Shown piece by piece: positions 26,666 through 35,336 of a DNA stretch of 64,000 nucleotides; within the stretch, counting starts at the first letter, position 1; each line of letters opens with the position of its first letter. Position numbers and translations under genes: made by a program. The notes under the pieces are model-generated. The model did not search any database, had not been told where the DNA came from, and saw nothing but the letters and a program-made list of their open reading frames with translations. This DNA comes from Chitinophaga silvisoli (GTDB lineage Bacteria; Bacteroidota; Bacteroidia; Chitinophagales; Chitinophagaceae), in the NCBI RefSeq assembly GCF_003412465.1, contig NZ_QTJV01000002.1:868001-932000 (forward strand). The letters run 5' to 3'.

Positions 26666-28033
26666 TTAGAATAATCTGCTGTATACTTCGTCTACGCGGC
26701 CTACAGGAATCACTTCAATATTGAATTTACTGAAGTCGGCTCCTTTTTTATTATACCGGCTCACGAAGATTTTATCGAAACCCAGTTTTTCTGCTTCTGC
26801 AATGCGTTGTTCAATGCGGTTGACTGCGCGTATTTCACCACTCAGACCTACTTCGCCTGCAAAGCAGATTTTGTTGGCAATGGCAATGTCTTCGTAAGAA
26901 GATAGCAGTGCGCAAAGTACTGCGAGATCGATAGCAGGATCTTCTGCGCGGATACCACCGGCGATATTGAGGAATACGTCTTTGACACCGAAGTGGAAGC
27001 CGCCTCTTTTTTCCAGTACGGCGAGTAGGAGTTGCAGGCGACGCAGATCGAAACCGGTGACGGTACGTTGGGGAGTACCATATACTGATTGTGTAACGAG
27101 TGCCTGCACTTCGATGAGCATAGGTCGCATACCTTCCATCGTAGAAGCGATGGCTACACCACTTAGGAGGTCTTCGCGCTGGGAGATGAGAATTTCGGAT
27201 GGATTGGTTACCTGTCTTAATCCGGTGCCGGTCATTTCGTAGATGCCCAGTTCTGCGGTGGATCCAAAACGGTTTTTGATGGTACGCAATATGCGGTAAG
27301 CATAGTGTTGATCACCTTCAAACTGCAATACAGTATCCACCATGTGTTCCAGAATTTTCGGGCCTGCGATGGAACCATCTTTAGTGATATGTCCGATCAG
27401 GAAAACGGGTACATGACTTTCTTTTGCGAAGCGTTGCATTTCGGCGGCGGTTTCTCTGATTTGAGATACGCTGCCTGGAGCGGATTCGATGAAAGGTGAT
27501 TGCAATGTTTGAATGGAGTCGATGACTACCAGTTGCGGGCGGAGTTTTTTAATCTCCTGAAAGATGGTCTGGGTATTGGTTTCCGTGAGCAGGTAGAACT
27601 GATCGTTGGTGGCCTGCAGACGGTCTGCGCGCATCTTTACCTGGGATGCGCTTTCTTCGCCGCTTACATATAGTGTAGTGATATTTTTAAGGTGCAATGC
27701 ATTTTGCAGGAAGAGAGTGCTTTTACCAATTCCTGGTTCACCGCCTACGAGTACGAGTGATCCGGGAACAATACCGCCACCGAGTACACGGTTCAGTTCT
27801 ACATCGGGGGTGAGTAGTCTTTCTTCTTCAACTGCGCTTACTTCGCTGAGGTTCACAATGTTATTTCGACCATTCTCTTTTTCTTGCTGCCAGCTTTGAT
27901 TGCGTAGAGGAACATCTTTCTGAATTTTTTCTTCGACAAATGTATTCCATTGATTACAGGAAGGACATTTACCTGTCCACTTAGCTGATTCGTATCCACA
28001 ATTCTGACAGAAGAATGCTGATTTTATTTTCAT
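26666..28033 (-). CDS. radA: DNA repair protein RadA
   Basis: The 455-residue protein is a RecA-like hexameric helicase that drives branch migration during recombination. The N-terminal zinc finger is CQNCGYESAKWTGKCPSC. Walker A is GGEPGIGKST, the RadA-specific KNRFG motif occurs in KNRFGSTAELGIYEM, and the C-terminal Lon-like domain follows (IAGGIRAEDPAIDLAV, FAGEVGLSGEIRAV). The length is normal. It is first of the radA-comF-glutathione peroxidase set. A near-consensus CACCTTTG stands 4 nt before the ATG. Confidence 0.97.
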   Translation of the reverse strand: MKIKSAFFCQNCGYESAKWTGKCPSCNQWNTFVEEKIQKDVPLRNQSWQQEKENGRNNIVNLSEVSAVEEERLLTPDVELNRVLGGGIVPGSLVLVGGEPGIGKSTLFLQNALHLKNITTLYVSGEESASQVKMRADRLQATNDQFYLLTETNTQTIFQEIKKLRPQLVVIDSIQTLQSPFIESAPGSVSQIRETAAEMQRFAKESHVPVFLIGHITKDGSIAGPKILEHMVDTVLQFEGDQHYAYRILRTIKNRFGSTAELGIYEMTGTGLRQVTNPSEILISQREDLLSGVAIASTMEGMRPMLIEVQALVTQSVYGTPQRTVTGFDLRRLQLLLAVLEKRGGFHFGVKDVFLNIAGGIRAEDPAIDLAVLCALLSSYEDIAIANKICFAGEVGLSGEIRAVNRIEQRIAEAEKLGFDKIFVSRYNKKGADFSKFNIEVIPVGRVDEVYSRLF

Positions 28034-28119
28034 GTAGCAAAGGTGATAAAAGCACTAAAAAAATGAGCAGTGCTATCCATAAAAAAGTTTAAAAAGGGAA
28101 AAATTGGGGTGGAAAAAAA

Positions 28120-28165
28120 TTGGTTAAAAAAGAAAAGAGCCAACAGAAGATTCTGCTGACTCTTT
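28120..28165 (-). terminator. Orphan minus-strand terminator upstream of radA
   Basis: A 14-bp stem (28134-28147 with 28152-28165) pairs fully only on the minus strand, where its two imperfections become G-U pairs. A minus-strand run TTCTTTTTTAA follows. No protein gene on the minus strand ends here, so it probably closes a non-coding or very short transcript. Confidence 0.75.
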
Positions 28166-28363
28166 CTACTTACTAACCCATTAAATTCAGGTCTAAATTA
28201 CTAAATGGCTTCAGAATAAAAAAGTTTATTTAATCGATGTGAATAACTTTTGAGGAGTTTTTGTAATGTGACAGATCGGCTCCCAGAGCCCATTTCAGGG
28301 CTTCCCGGTATTTAATTATACTTTCATTGAAAGGGCGTAAAAGGTTGATAAATAGGATTGATA
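28126..28363 (-). ncRNA. Candidate small RNA between radA and the YugP-type peptidase gene
   Basis: A perfect -7 box (TATTTTTG, minus strand, 28369-28376) and the orphan terminator at 28120-28165 bracket about 240 nt without a convincing reading frame. The predicted 5' end can fold with GGGCGU (minus strand, 28364-28369) pairing ACGCCC (28333-28338). A second pair of hairpins lies at about 28279-28301 (AGCCC with GGGCT, GGCTC with GAGCC). This looks like a structured RNA. Bacteroidota 6S RNA is one possibility, but I cannot confirm a family from the sequence. Confidence 0.4.
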
Positions 28364-28368
28364 ACGCC

Positions 28369-28376
28369 CAAAAATA
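28369..28376 (-). promoter_or_regulatory. -7 box of the candidate small RNA
   Basis: TATTTTTG on the minus strand is an exact TAnnTTTG match. A TTG was not found at -33. The remaining bases up to 28582 hold no feature I can support. Confidence 0.45.
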
Positions 28377-28582
28377 TATATGAAAAAAGGGTCATAAAGC
28401 GCTTATTTATATCTGTCATATCGTCCGGATTTATGACTTAAAAATTACAAAAGAGGACATAATGACAGTGTTAAATTTCTGTTTGTCAGGTGACTGGGGG
28501 AAGAATTGGGGTAGTTTCTTAAGGAAATCATAAATCCTTTTGGAAGGGTGGATTTGGAGGGGAATTTGATCTTAGTAAGGGG

Positions 28583-28590
28583 TAATTTTG
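28583..28590 (+). promoter_or_regulatory. -7 box of the YugP-type peptidase gene
   Basis: TAATTTTG matches TAnnTTTG and lies 26 nt before the ATG at 28617. The nearest TTTG elements are at unsuitable distances (14 or 26 bp). Confidence 0.45.
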
Positions 28591-28616
28591 TAAAAAAATA
28601 AACACTTATTCTATTT

Positions 28617-29306
28617 ATGACACCTGGAATGTTGATAGTATCACTGATTTTTGTTGGGATCAGTATGCTGGTGAGTTACCGGTTGCGGGGAAAATTCAGG
28701 GAATACAGTGGGGTACCTACCTCATCCGGGCTGACCGGGAAGCAGATAGCGCAGAAGATGTTGAGTGAGAATGGGATATATGATGTGCAGGTGATATCTG
28801 TGGATGGGTTTCTGACTGACCATTATGACCCTGCCAACAAGACTGTGAATTTAAGTCCGGAGGTCTATTCCGGAGCGAATGTAGCGGCCGCTGCGGTGGC
28901 TGCTCATGAGTGCGGGCATGCGATCCAGCATCAGAAGTCTTATGCCTGGCTGGGTTTAAGGTCCAGGCTGGTGCCATTGGTGCAGTTTAGTTCGCAATGG
29001 TTGCAGTTTGTGCTGATGATCGGGGTATTTGCTTTGTACTGGACATCGGCCCCTTTACTGATTGGTATTTTATTATTTAGTTTGACAACTTTGTTTGCGC
29101 TGGTAACATTGCCGGTAGAGTTCGATGCATCCCGCAGGGCATTGATCTGGCTGGACAATACGAATGTGATGAGGCCCCGGGAGCATGATCAGGCGAAGGA
29201 TGCGCTTTGGTGGGCGGCTATGACCTATGTGGTAGCGGCGGTAGCTTCGGTAGTAACGCTGTTACAGTATATCTTTTTATTCCTGAATGCAAGGGACAGG
29301 AATTAG
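28617..29306 (+). CDS. YugP-type zinc metallopeptidase (membrane)
   Basis: The protein has 229 residues and belongs to the PF04298 neutral zinc metallopeptidase family. It begins with one membrane helix, then LTGKQIAQKML, and the zinc site AAHECGHAIQHQ (HExxH-type, HECGH) near residue 100. Two or three more helices follow, with FDASRRAL giving the probable third ligand region (E in VEFDAS). It should act at the inner membrane; substrates are unknown. It is a single gene with its own -7 box and terminator. Confidence 0.92.
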   Translation: MTPGMLIVSLIFVGISMLVSYRLRGKFREYSGVPTSSGLTGKQIAQKMLSENGIYDVQVISVDGFLTDHYDPANKTVNLSPEVYSGANVAAAAVAAHECGHAIQHQKSYAWLGLRSRLVPLVQFSSQWLQFVLMIGVFALYWTSAPLLIGILLFSLTTLFALVTLPVEFDASRRALIWLDNTNVMRPREHDQAKDALWWAAMTYVVAAVASVVTLLQYIFLFLNARDRN

Positions 29307-29332
29307 TAAGCAAGCACTTTGTCATAATTAAA

Positions 29333-29370
29333 GGGCCGGAAGTAAGAGACTGCTTCCGGCCTTTTCGTTT
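29333..29370 (+). terminator. Terminator of the YugP-type peptidase gene
   Basis: A 10-bp GC-rich stem (29333-29342 with 29353-29362) is followed by TTTTCGTTT. Confidence 0.85.
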
Positions 29371-29546
29371 ATAATAATTGCCCCATATATGTTCCTGTTT
29401 GATAAACAGGGGAAAAACAGCCCAACTAAATATTCCACCGGCTATGTTAATAATTCTGAGTCAAAAAATTTATTGAAAATCAATATCTTGTGAGGGTGCT
29501 ATCTAAAAAATGTCTCAAAATGTATGGTTATTCAAAGTATGTGAAT

Positions 29547-29554
29547 TAACTTCG
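29547..29554 (+). promoter_or_regulatory. Candidate -7 box of the rplM operon
   Basis: TAACTTCG differs from TAnnTTTG by one base and lies 52 nt before rplM. The leader contains a 5-bp TCCCA/TGGGA hairpin. The rest of the gap 29371-29546 is AT-rich with nothing recognised. Confidence 0.35.
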
Positions 29555-29606
29555 CACTCCCAAATTGTGTGGGATCATATTTCAAGCGTAAATTTTATTT
29601 ACTATA

Positions 29607-30050
29607 ATGAATACTTTAAGCTTCAAGACTAAATCTGCCAACGACGCAACTGTAGTGCGTGACTGGCATATTGTAGACGCTACCAACCTGACACTGGGTA
29701 GGATGAGCGCGAAGATTGCGTCCATTTTAAGAGGTAAGAACAAGCCTTACTATACTCCTCATACTGATTGTGGAGATTTCGTAATCATCATCAATGCTGA
29801 AAAGATCCAGTTGACTGGTAATAAATGGAATGACAAGGAATATCTGACTTACTCAGGTTATCCTGGAGGTCAGAAGGCAGAGACTGCTAAGGAGCTGATC
29901 CGTCGTCGTCCGGAAGTGGTGATTGAAAGAGCTGTTAAGGGCATGCTGCCTAAGAACCGTCTGGGACGTGCTATGTACAAAAAACTGTTTGTATATGCCG
30001 GCGCTGAGCATCCGCATGCTGCGCAGAAACCTAAATCCTTAACTTTCTAA
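29607..30050 (+). CDS. rplM: 50S ribosomal protein L13
   Basis: The protein has 147 residues, the usual length, with the typical [30 protein letters not shown] N-terminal domain and the conserved [24 protein letters not shown] ending. L13 binds 23S rRNA early in large-subunit assembly. It is followed after 14 bp by rpsI, the standard L13-S9 pair; rpsB and tsf come next on the same strand. Confidence 0.98.
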   Translation: MNTLSFKTKSANDATVVRDWHIVDATNLTLGRMSAKIASILRGKNKPYYTPHTDCGDFVIIINAEKIQLTGNKWNDKEYLTYSGYPGGQKAETAKELIRRRPEVVIERAVKGMLPKNRLGRAMYKKLFVYAGAEHPHAAQKPKSLTF

Positions 30051-30064
30051 TTTTTCTCTGATAC

Positions 30065-30454
30065 ATGGAAAAGCAAAAAAATACTATTGGTCGTCGTAAG
30101 GAAGCCGTAGCTCGCGTGTATATCAGCAAGGGCACTGGTGCAATTACAGTAAACGACAAAGACTATAAAGAATATTTCGCGCTGGTTTACCTGCAGAATC
30201 AGGTAGAACTGCCGTTGAAAACAATCGACGCTCTGGATAAATTTGATATAAAGGTAAATGCTGCTGGTGGTGGTATCAAGGGTCAGGCAGAAGCAGTGAA
30301 GCTGGGTATTGCCCGCGGACTGTGTGAAGTGAACATCGAGTTCCGTCCTGCACTGAAAGCGGCTGGATTACTGAAACGTGATCCTAGAGGCGTTGAACGT
30401 AAGAAACCAGGTAAAGCTAAAGCCAGAAGAAGCTTCCAGTTCTCTAAACGCTAA
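30065..30454 (+). CDS. rpsI: 30S ribosomal protein S9
   Basis: The protein has 129 residues. It has the family features IGRRKEAVARVYI at the start, GGGIKGQAEAVKLGIARGL in the middle, and the very basic tail ending KARRSFQFSKR whose last Arg reaches the tRNA in the P site. It is co-transcribed with rplM. Confidence 0.98.
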   Translation: MEKQKNTIGRRKEAVARVYISKGTGAITVNDKDYKEYFALVYLQNQVELPLKTIDALDKFDIKVNAAGGGIKGQAEAVKLGIARGLCEVNIEFRPALKAAGLLKRDPRGVERKKPGKAKARRSFQFSKR

Positions 30455-30531
30455 TCGTGATGAATGCGTGGTGGTAGTATATACCCTTCGCAGATTATTA
30501 ACATTGACCTTTTATAACAGAGTATAATAAC

Positions 30532-31533
30532 ATGGAAAATAATACCTCATTACAGCAGCAGTTACTGGAGGCAGGTGTACACTTCGGTCACCTGAAGAAG
30601 AAATGGAATCCAAAAATGCTGCCTTACATTTTCGCAGAAAAGAAAGGTATTCACATCATAGATCTGAACAAAACCGTTGAAGGATTACAGGAAGCTGCTG
30701 CAGCCCTGAAATCTATCGCAAAGAGCGGTAAGAAGATCATGTTCGTTGCAACAAAAAAGCAAGCTAAAGAAATCGTAGCAGAAGCGGCTAAGCGTGTAAA
30801 CATGCCTTACGTGACTGAAAGATGGTTAGGTGGTATGCTGACCAACTTCACCACTATCCGTAAGAGTGTGAAGAAAATGCAGAGCATCGAGAAAATGCTG
30901 ACTGATGGTACTTTCGATAGCATCACTAAGAAAGAGCGTCTGACCTTAACACGTGACAAGGAGAAAATGGAGAAGGTGCTGGGTGGTATCGCTCAGCTGG
31001 CTCGTGTTCCTGCTGCACTGTTCCTGGTTGACATCAGCCATGAGCACATTGCACTGGCAGAAGCTCGTCGTCTGGGTATCTCCACCTTCGGTATGGTAGA
31101 TACTAACTCCGATCCTACCAAGGTAGATTTCGCAGTACCAGCGAACGATGATGCTACTAAATCTATTGCAATCGTTACTAACTATATCGCTGCAGCTATT
31201 GCAGAGGGTCTGGCTGAAAGAGCTAACGAGAAAACTGACGACGTAGTTGAAGAAGAAGAAGAAGACAACAAGTCTCTGAAATTCGAACTCGAAGGCGGTG
31301 ATGATCGTGGTGGTGAAAGAGGTCGTAAGCCAGGTGGTCGTGGCCCAGGTGGTCCTGGTGGTAACAACAACCGTCCTGGTGGCGGTGGCGGCAACCGTCA
31401 AGGCGGTGGCGGCAATCGTCCAGGTGGCAACCGTCCTGGTGGCGGTGGTGGTAACCGTCCAGGCGGCGGTGGCGGCGGACAGCGTCGTCCAGCAGGTTCT
31501 GGTGGTAGCAGACCAGGTGGTGGCGGAAGATAA
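30532..31533 (+). CDS. rpsB: 30S ribosomal protein S2 with long acidic/Gly-Arg-rich C-terminal tail
   Basis: The core of S2 occupies residues 1 to about 230 with its usual motifs ([43 protein letters not shown]). After it come an acidic run (EEEEED, near 240-245) and then a Gly/Arg/Pro/Asn-rich stretch (about 255-333) of repeated RPGG and GGGGN units. The total is 333 residues against the usual 230-260. The tail looks disordered and resembles RGG-type RNA-binding tails; this is inference from composition. It may lie outside the small subunit near the mRNA entry/exit region. It is followed by tsf after a large hairpin. Confidence 0.97.
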   Translation: MENNTSLQQQLLEAGVHFGHLKKKWNPKMLPYIFAEKKGIHIIDLNKTVEGLQEAAAALKSIAKSGKKIMFVATKKQAKEIVAEAAKRVNMPYVTERWLGGMLTNFTTIRKSVKKMQSIEKMLTDGTFDSITKKERLTLTRDKEKMEKVLGGIAQLARVPAALFLVDISHEHIALAEARRLGISTFGMVDTNSDPTKVDFAVPANDDATKSIAIVTNYIAAAIAEGLAERANEKTDDVVEEEEEDNKSLKFELEGGDDRGGERGRKPGGRGPGGPGGNNNRPGGGGGNRQGGGGNRPGGNRPGGGGGNRPGGGGGGQRRPAGSGGSRPGGGGR

Positions 31534-31552
31534 TTCTGTTCATGACTAAATA

Positions 31553-31604
31553 GATCAATTGCGAACCGTGGACAGCTTACCTGATCTGTGGTTCGCAATT
31601 GGTC
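31553..31604 (+). promoter_or_regulatory. Large intercistronic hairpin between rpsB and tsf
   Basis: A 15-bp stem (31553-31567 with 31590-31604, one G-U pair) encloses a 22-nt loop with a further ACAG/CTGT pairing. No T-run follows, so it is not a simple terminator. It begins 19 nt after the rpsB stop and ends 62 nt before tsf. It may be an attenuator, an RNA-processing site or a stabiliser that sets the S2 to EF-Ts ratio. Confidence 0.6.
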
Positions 31605-31666
31605 ATATAAACCGGACAAGTAGCAAAATTCATATAAACTTAATACTCTTAAACTCATTATAAGTT

Positions 31667-32494
31667 ATGGCAGCAACAATTACAGCCGCTGATGTAAACA
31701 AACTGCGTCAGCAAACAGGTGCAGGTATGATGGATTGCAGAAAGGCGCTGGTAGAAAGCGATGGTGATTTTGAACAAGCAGTTGATTATCTGCGTAAGAA
31801 AGGCCAAAAAGTAGCCGCTTTACGTTCTGACCGTGAAACCAAAGAAGGTGTTATCATTGCTAAGACTGCTGCTGATGGCAAATCTGGCGTGGTAGTAGCA
31901 CTGGGTTGCGAAACTGACTTCGTAGCCAAGAACGAAGACTTCATCAAGTTTGCTCAGTCTCTGGTAGACCTGGCACTGGCTTCCGGTGTTAACACTGTAG
32001 AAGAACTGGGTGCTGCTACGCTGGATGGCGCAACAGTAAATGATAAAGTAAACGACCAGGTAGCTAAGATCGGTGAAAAGATCACCCTGGCACGTTTCGA
32101 AAAGATCAGCGCTGCTTCTGTAACTGCTTACATCCATGGTAACTACCGTATGGGTGTACTGGTAGGTTTCTCTGAAGCTGTAGCTGAAGAAGTAGGTAAA
32201 GACGTAGCTATGCAGATCGCTGCTATGAACCCAATCGCTGTAGATGCAGCTGGTGTTCCGGAAGATCTGGTGGCTCGTGAAAAAGCAATCGCTCTCGAGC
32301 AGATCGCTGCTGAAGGTAAAACCGGAGACATGGCTGAGAAAATCGCTATGGGTAAGGTGAACAAATTCTTCAAAGACAATACCCTGTTACAGCAGGCTTT
32401 TGTAAAAGATAATAATAAATCTGTTGGTGATTACCTGAAGTCTGTAAGTGCAGGCCTGAAGGTAACAGGATTCAGCAGAATCGCATTGGGATAA
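31667..32494 (+). CDS. tsf: Translation elongation factor Ts
   Basis: The protein has 275 residues, normal length. It has the N-terminal UBA-like domain (VNKLRQQTGAGMMDCRKAL), the TDFVAKNEDF motif that inserts into EF-Tu, and a C-terminal domain with VGDYLKSVSAGLKVTGF. EF-Ts exchanges GDP for GTP on EF-Tu. It is separated from rpsB by a hairpin and has a strong terminator after it. Confidence 0.98.
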   Translation: MAATITAADVNKLRQQTGAGMMDCRKALVESDGDFEQAVDYLRKKGQKVAALRSDRETKEGVIIAKTAADGKSGVVVALGCETDFVAKNEDFIKFAQSLVDLALASGVNTVEELGAATLDGATVNDKVNDQVAKIGEKITLARFEKISAASVTAYIHGNYRMGVLVGFSEAVAEEVGKDVAMQIAAMNPIAVDAAGVPEDLVAREKAIALEQIAAEGKTGDMAEKIAMGKVNKFFKDNTLLQQAFVKDNNKSVGDYLKSVSAGLKVTGFSRIALG

Positions 32495-32510
32495 TAAATT
32501 CCCGGTAAAA

Positions 32511-32540
32511 AAAGGAGAGAAGTTTTTCTCTCCTTTTTTT
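32511..32540 (+). terminator. Terminator of tsf
   Basis: A perfect 10-bp purine/pyrimidine stem (32511-32520 with 32527-32536) and a T-run of about seven bases follow tsf by 16 bp. Confidence 0.85.
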
Positions 32541-32614
32541 TGTGCCTAACGGAAATCATGTAGTGTCAACAACGGGTAAACCTGCCCCGGAAATTCCGCG
32601 TTCCGCATTTTTTG

Positions 32615-32622
32615 TATCTTAG
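32615..32622 (+). promoter_or_regulatory. Candidate -7 box of pyrH
   Basis: TATCTTAG differs from TAnnTTTG by one base and lies 52 nt before the pyrH ATG. The same octamer occurs before the ECF sigma gene at 47942. Confidence 0.35.
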
Positions 32623-32674
32623 GGGCGCAGTAAGAGATAACTAACTTCAATTAATATATCATTTTTCAATAGTC

Positions 32675-33388
32675 ATGTTGCCAAAGTACAAGCGTATTTT
32701 ACTTAAACTAAGCGGTGAGTCCCTTATGGGGGAAGGTAATTACGGGATTGATCACAGAGTGATCTCCCAGTATGCATACGATATTAAAGCTGCTACTGAT
32801 CTGGGCGTGCAGGTTGCGGTCGTGATTGGTGGTGGTAATATATATCGTGGTATGAACGAGAAGGAGACAGGGATTGAGCGTGCTCAGGGCGACTATATGG
32901 GGATGCTGGCGACAGTTATCAATGGTATGGCCATGCAGAGTGGTCTGGAAAAGGTAGGTTTATATACCCGCCTGCAATCAGCTATCAAAATGGAGCAGAT
33001 CGCAGAACCTTACATCCGCCGCCGAGCCATCCGTCACCTTGAAAAAGGCCGTGTTGTGATCTTTGGTGCCGGTACCGGTAACCCGTATTTCACCACTGAT
33101 ACAGCTGCTTCCCTCCGTGCTATCGAGATCCAGGCAGATGTGATCCTGAAAGGAACACGTGTAGATGGTATCTATACTGCTGATCCGGAGAAAGATCCAA
33201 CTGCTACAAGGTTCGAAACCATTACCTTCTCTGAGGTGTATCAGAAATCACTGAATGTGATGGATATGACCGCCTTCACACTGTGTCAGGAAAATAAACT
33301 CCCGATCATTGTGTTCGACATGAATCGTCCTGGCAATCTGCTCCAGGTAATTATGGGAAAGAATGTGGGGACACTGGTAAAAGGATAA
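32675..33388 (+). CDS. pyrH: UMP kinase
   Basis: The protein has 237 residues of the amino-acid-kinase fold, with [32 protein letters not shown] and [16 protein letters not shown]. It phosphorylates UMP to UDP and in bacteria is a hexamer controlled by GTP and UTP. It lies 180 bp after tsf, behind a terminator, so it has its own promoter although the order tsf-pyrH is common in bacteria. Confidence 0.98.
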   Translation: MLPKYKRILLKLSGESLMGEGNYGIDHRVISQYAYDIKAATDLGVQVAVVIGGGNIYRGMNEKETGIERAQGDYMGMLATVINGMAMQSGLEKVGLYTRLQSAIKMEQIAEPYIRRRAIRHLEKGRVVIFGAGTGNPYFTTDTAASLRAIEIQADVILKGTRVDGIYTADPEKDPTATRFETITFSEVYQKSLNVMDMTAFTLCQENKLPIIVFDMNRPGNLLQVIMGKNVGTLVKG

Positions 33389-33397
33389 ACTTATTTC

Positions 33398-33430
33398 AAA
33401 TCGGGGAATTGCTTAGCAATTCCCCGATTT
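33398..33430. terminator. Bidirectional terminator between pyrH and the DUF3298 gene
   Basis: Perfect 16-bp arms (33398-33413 with 33415-33430) form a near-continuous palindrome between two convergent genes, with AT-rich flanks. Confidence 0.85.
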
Positions 33431-33433
33431 GCT

Positions 33434-34519
33434 TTATTTCAGGTATGCTTTGAGCTCCGTAAAAGGGACGAACAGGTTGACCTGGCCCATGGCATAAGGC
33501 CCGATCTCATAAGGCGTATAACAGAACCCTATTCCCTTGTCGGTGATGAAAAAGTTTTCATTCACCGGAATTTTATCGACCAGTAACTGGTCTTTTAAAG
33601 AAACTTCTTCACTTACCCTGAAAATCTTCCTGTAAGCTTTTTCCAGCAATGCCGGTAATGCCTCTTTATAGCCCGGTTTAAACAGGTCATCTGTCGTTAA
33701 TACTTTCTTCTTACTAAGATCCAAAACCTTGTAAATGGAGCCGTAATTGCCATGTGCGCCCCCTGTATACTCATAGGTGAATGATTCAATGCACAAATAG
33801 GGATAGTGGTTATACACTACTTTCATATCGGCATCGGCAGACCAGCTGGCGGTAGCAGGAATTTCCTGCGTGGTATCGATATCGGTTTCAGTGGTTTTGT
33901 AAGTAACCAGGAAGGAGTCTATATCCCTTCTCAGGTAGCGGACAGGGTTATCAAATATGGGATTGCCAGTGACGGTATTGCGGATGAAAGCAGCTGTAGC
34001 ATCGTCCAGGCCAGGGGCCGGCCATAAGATGGCATTGGTCGCTACTGCTTCCGGGGTATTAGGATTGGCCGGGAATAATTTGAGTGAGTCTTCTCCATAA
34101 TATACAGTTAATGGCGTTGCGTCTTTCATATTGGCAGTGAGGGTATACTCATAAGTTGTGCCTCTTCCTCTCCATTTGCCTTTATATACGCCGGCGCTAT
34201 CAAGGATGCCGGTAAAAAAGCGTTCTTCTTTTTCGTCCGTACTCTCATATAATACCAGCATATTGTTCTGGTCCAGGTTTCCCCAGATGGCGATTGGCTC
34301 TCCTGATTCTTCATAACTATAATATCCGCGGTACATGGCTGGATTGCCCTTGGTCAGTTGCATTGTAATATTTTTACCTGCCAGGGTTCCTTTGAGTTGT
34401 ACGTAGAAATAGGGTGTGGTCCTGAAATTGGGGAGACTCACAGCAGCTTGTTTGGGATGTCTGTCACCACAGGATACCAGTAAAATAGCTGAGATAATAA
34501 TAAGGAGTATGGTTCTCAT
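33434..34519 (-). CDS. DUF4163/DUF3298-domain lipoprotein
   Basis: The 361-residue protein starts with a signal peptide and good lipobox (LLVSCG), so it is a lipoprotein. Residues from about 25-120 are an all-beta region; the C-terminal half contains the DUF4163 and DUF3298 domains, recognised by FTYEYTGGAHGNYGS, the LTTDDLFKPG motif and the ending FCYTPYEIGPYAMGQ. The same pair occurs in the RsiV anti-sigma factor and in lysozyme-binding proteins, but no sigma factor is next to it and it lacks a cytoplasmic part. The function is therefore unassigned. Confidence 0.88.
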   Translation of the reverse strand: MRTILLIIISAILLVSCGDRHPKQAAVSLPNFRTTPYFYVQLKGTLAGKNITMQLTKGNPAMYRGYYSYEESGEPIAIWGNLDQNNMLVLYESTDEKEERFFTGILDSAGVYKGKWRGRGTTYEYTLTANMKDATPLTVYYGEDSLKLFPANPNTPEAVATNAILWPAPGLDDATAAFIRNTVTGNPIFDNPVRYLRRDIDSFLVTYKTTETDIDTTQEIPATASWSADADMKVVYNHYPYLCIESFTYEYTGGAHGNYGSIYKVLDLSKKKVLTTDDLFKPGYKEALPALLEKAYRKIFRVSEEVSLKDQLLVDKIPVNENFFITDKGIGFCYTPYEIGPYAMGQVNLFVPFTELKAYLK

Positions 34520-34591
34520 GGGTTAAAATTAATAATTATTCATATTCTTTTTGTGGGGCTTGATACTGATGACAATCAAGCATTTTAGCGC

Positions 34592-34620
34592 TTTGTTGCC
34601 CGGGGCTTGCTGTATCTTTG
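34592..34620 (+). promoter_or_regulatory. Promoter of pdxH
   Basis: TTTG (34592-34595), 17 bp, then TATCTTTG (34613-34620), a full consensus match. It lies 20 nt before the ATG at 34641 and inside the longer reading frame starting at 34551, supporting the shorter start. Confidence 0.65.
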
Positions 34621-34640
34621 TGGCAGTAAATTATTGGCCC

Positions 34641-35285
34641 ATGCTAAACAAAAAAGTAGCTGACCTGCGCAAGGATTATACACTTGCCGAACTGGACGAA
34701 AGCGAAGTAGCCCAGGATCCTATTCAGCAATTTGAAAAATGGTGGAATGAAGCCCTCACCGGAGAGATAGATGAAGCCAATGCGATGACGCTGGCTACCA
34801 GTACCTCCGCAGGGATTCCTACTACCCGTATTGTATTGTTAAAGAGTTTTGATAAGGATGGTTTTGTGTTCTTTACCAATTATGATAGCCGTAAAGGCCA
34901 CGAGATGGCAGCTAATCCACATGTATCCCTGTTGTTTTTCTGGAAAGAGCTGCAAAGGCAGGTGCGTATAGACGGGGTAGTATCCAAGGTGGATGCGGCT
35001 ATGAGTACGGAGTATTACAACAGCCGTCCGATAGGCAGCCGAATTGGTGCGATTGCGTCTCCACAGAGCAAGGTTATTCCGAACAGGAGTTTCCTGGAAG
35101 AGAAGGTAAAATCAGTGACTGAGAAATATGAGAAGCATGCGCCTGAGAGACCGGAGAACTGGGGTGGATATATTGTGAAACCGGTAGCGATGGAGTTCTG
35201 GCAGGGGCGCAGTAGCCGGCTTCATGACCGTATCCAGTACAGTCAGGAAGGAAGTAGCTGGAAGATAGAGCGTCTGGCACCCTGA
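34641..35285 (+). CDS. pdxH: Pyridoxamine 5'-phosphate oxidase
   Basis: The start at 34641 (MLNKKVADLR) gives 214 residues, typical of the family. FMN-dependent PdxH converts pyridoxine or pyridoxamine phosphate into pyridoxal phosphate. Motifs: RIVLLKSFDKDGFVFFTNY, RPIGSRIGAIASPQS and the C-terminal EFWQGRSSRLHDR that contacts substrate. The preceding 30 codons are open but contain the promoter. It is a single gene with a terminator 10 bp after the stop. PLP made here is used by Kbl, encoded elsewhere in the window. Confidence 0.96.
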   Translation: MLNKKVADLRKDYTLAELDESEVAQDPIQQFEKWWNEALTGEIDEANAMTLATSTSAGIPTTRIVLLKSFDKDGFVFFTNYDSRKGHEMAANPHVSLLFFWKELQRQVRIDGVVSKVDAAMSTEYYNSRPIGSRIGAIASPQSKVIPNRSFLEEKVKSVTEKYEKHAPERPENWGGYIVKPVAMEFWQGRSSRLHDRIQYSQEGSSWKIERLAP

Positions 35286-35294
35286 TAAAATTAT

Positions 35295-35332
35295 AAGAGG
35301 CTGATCATGTTTAGGTGGTCAGCCTCTTTAAT
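35295..35332. terminator. Terminator between pdxH and the THX gene
   Basis: A 13-bp stem (35295-35307 with 35316-35328, one wobble) with an 8-nt loop is flanked by TTTAATAATTTT and on the other side AATTTTATAA, so it can serve the two convergent genes. Confidence 0.75.
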
Positions 35333-35336
35333 AATT

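Noticed and set aside
28324..28419. 31-codon minus-strand frame in the candidate sRNA region
   Set aside because: Its start lies upstream of the only good -7 box, and the composition is not convincing, so it was not called as a gene.
31182..31658. Pro/His-rich reading frames opposite the 3' end of rpsB
   Set aside because: They are the mirror of the Gly-rich tail codons of S2 and have no independent support.
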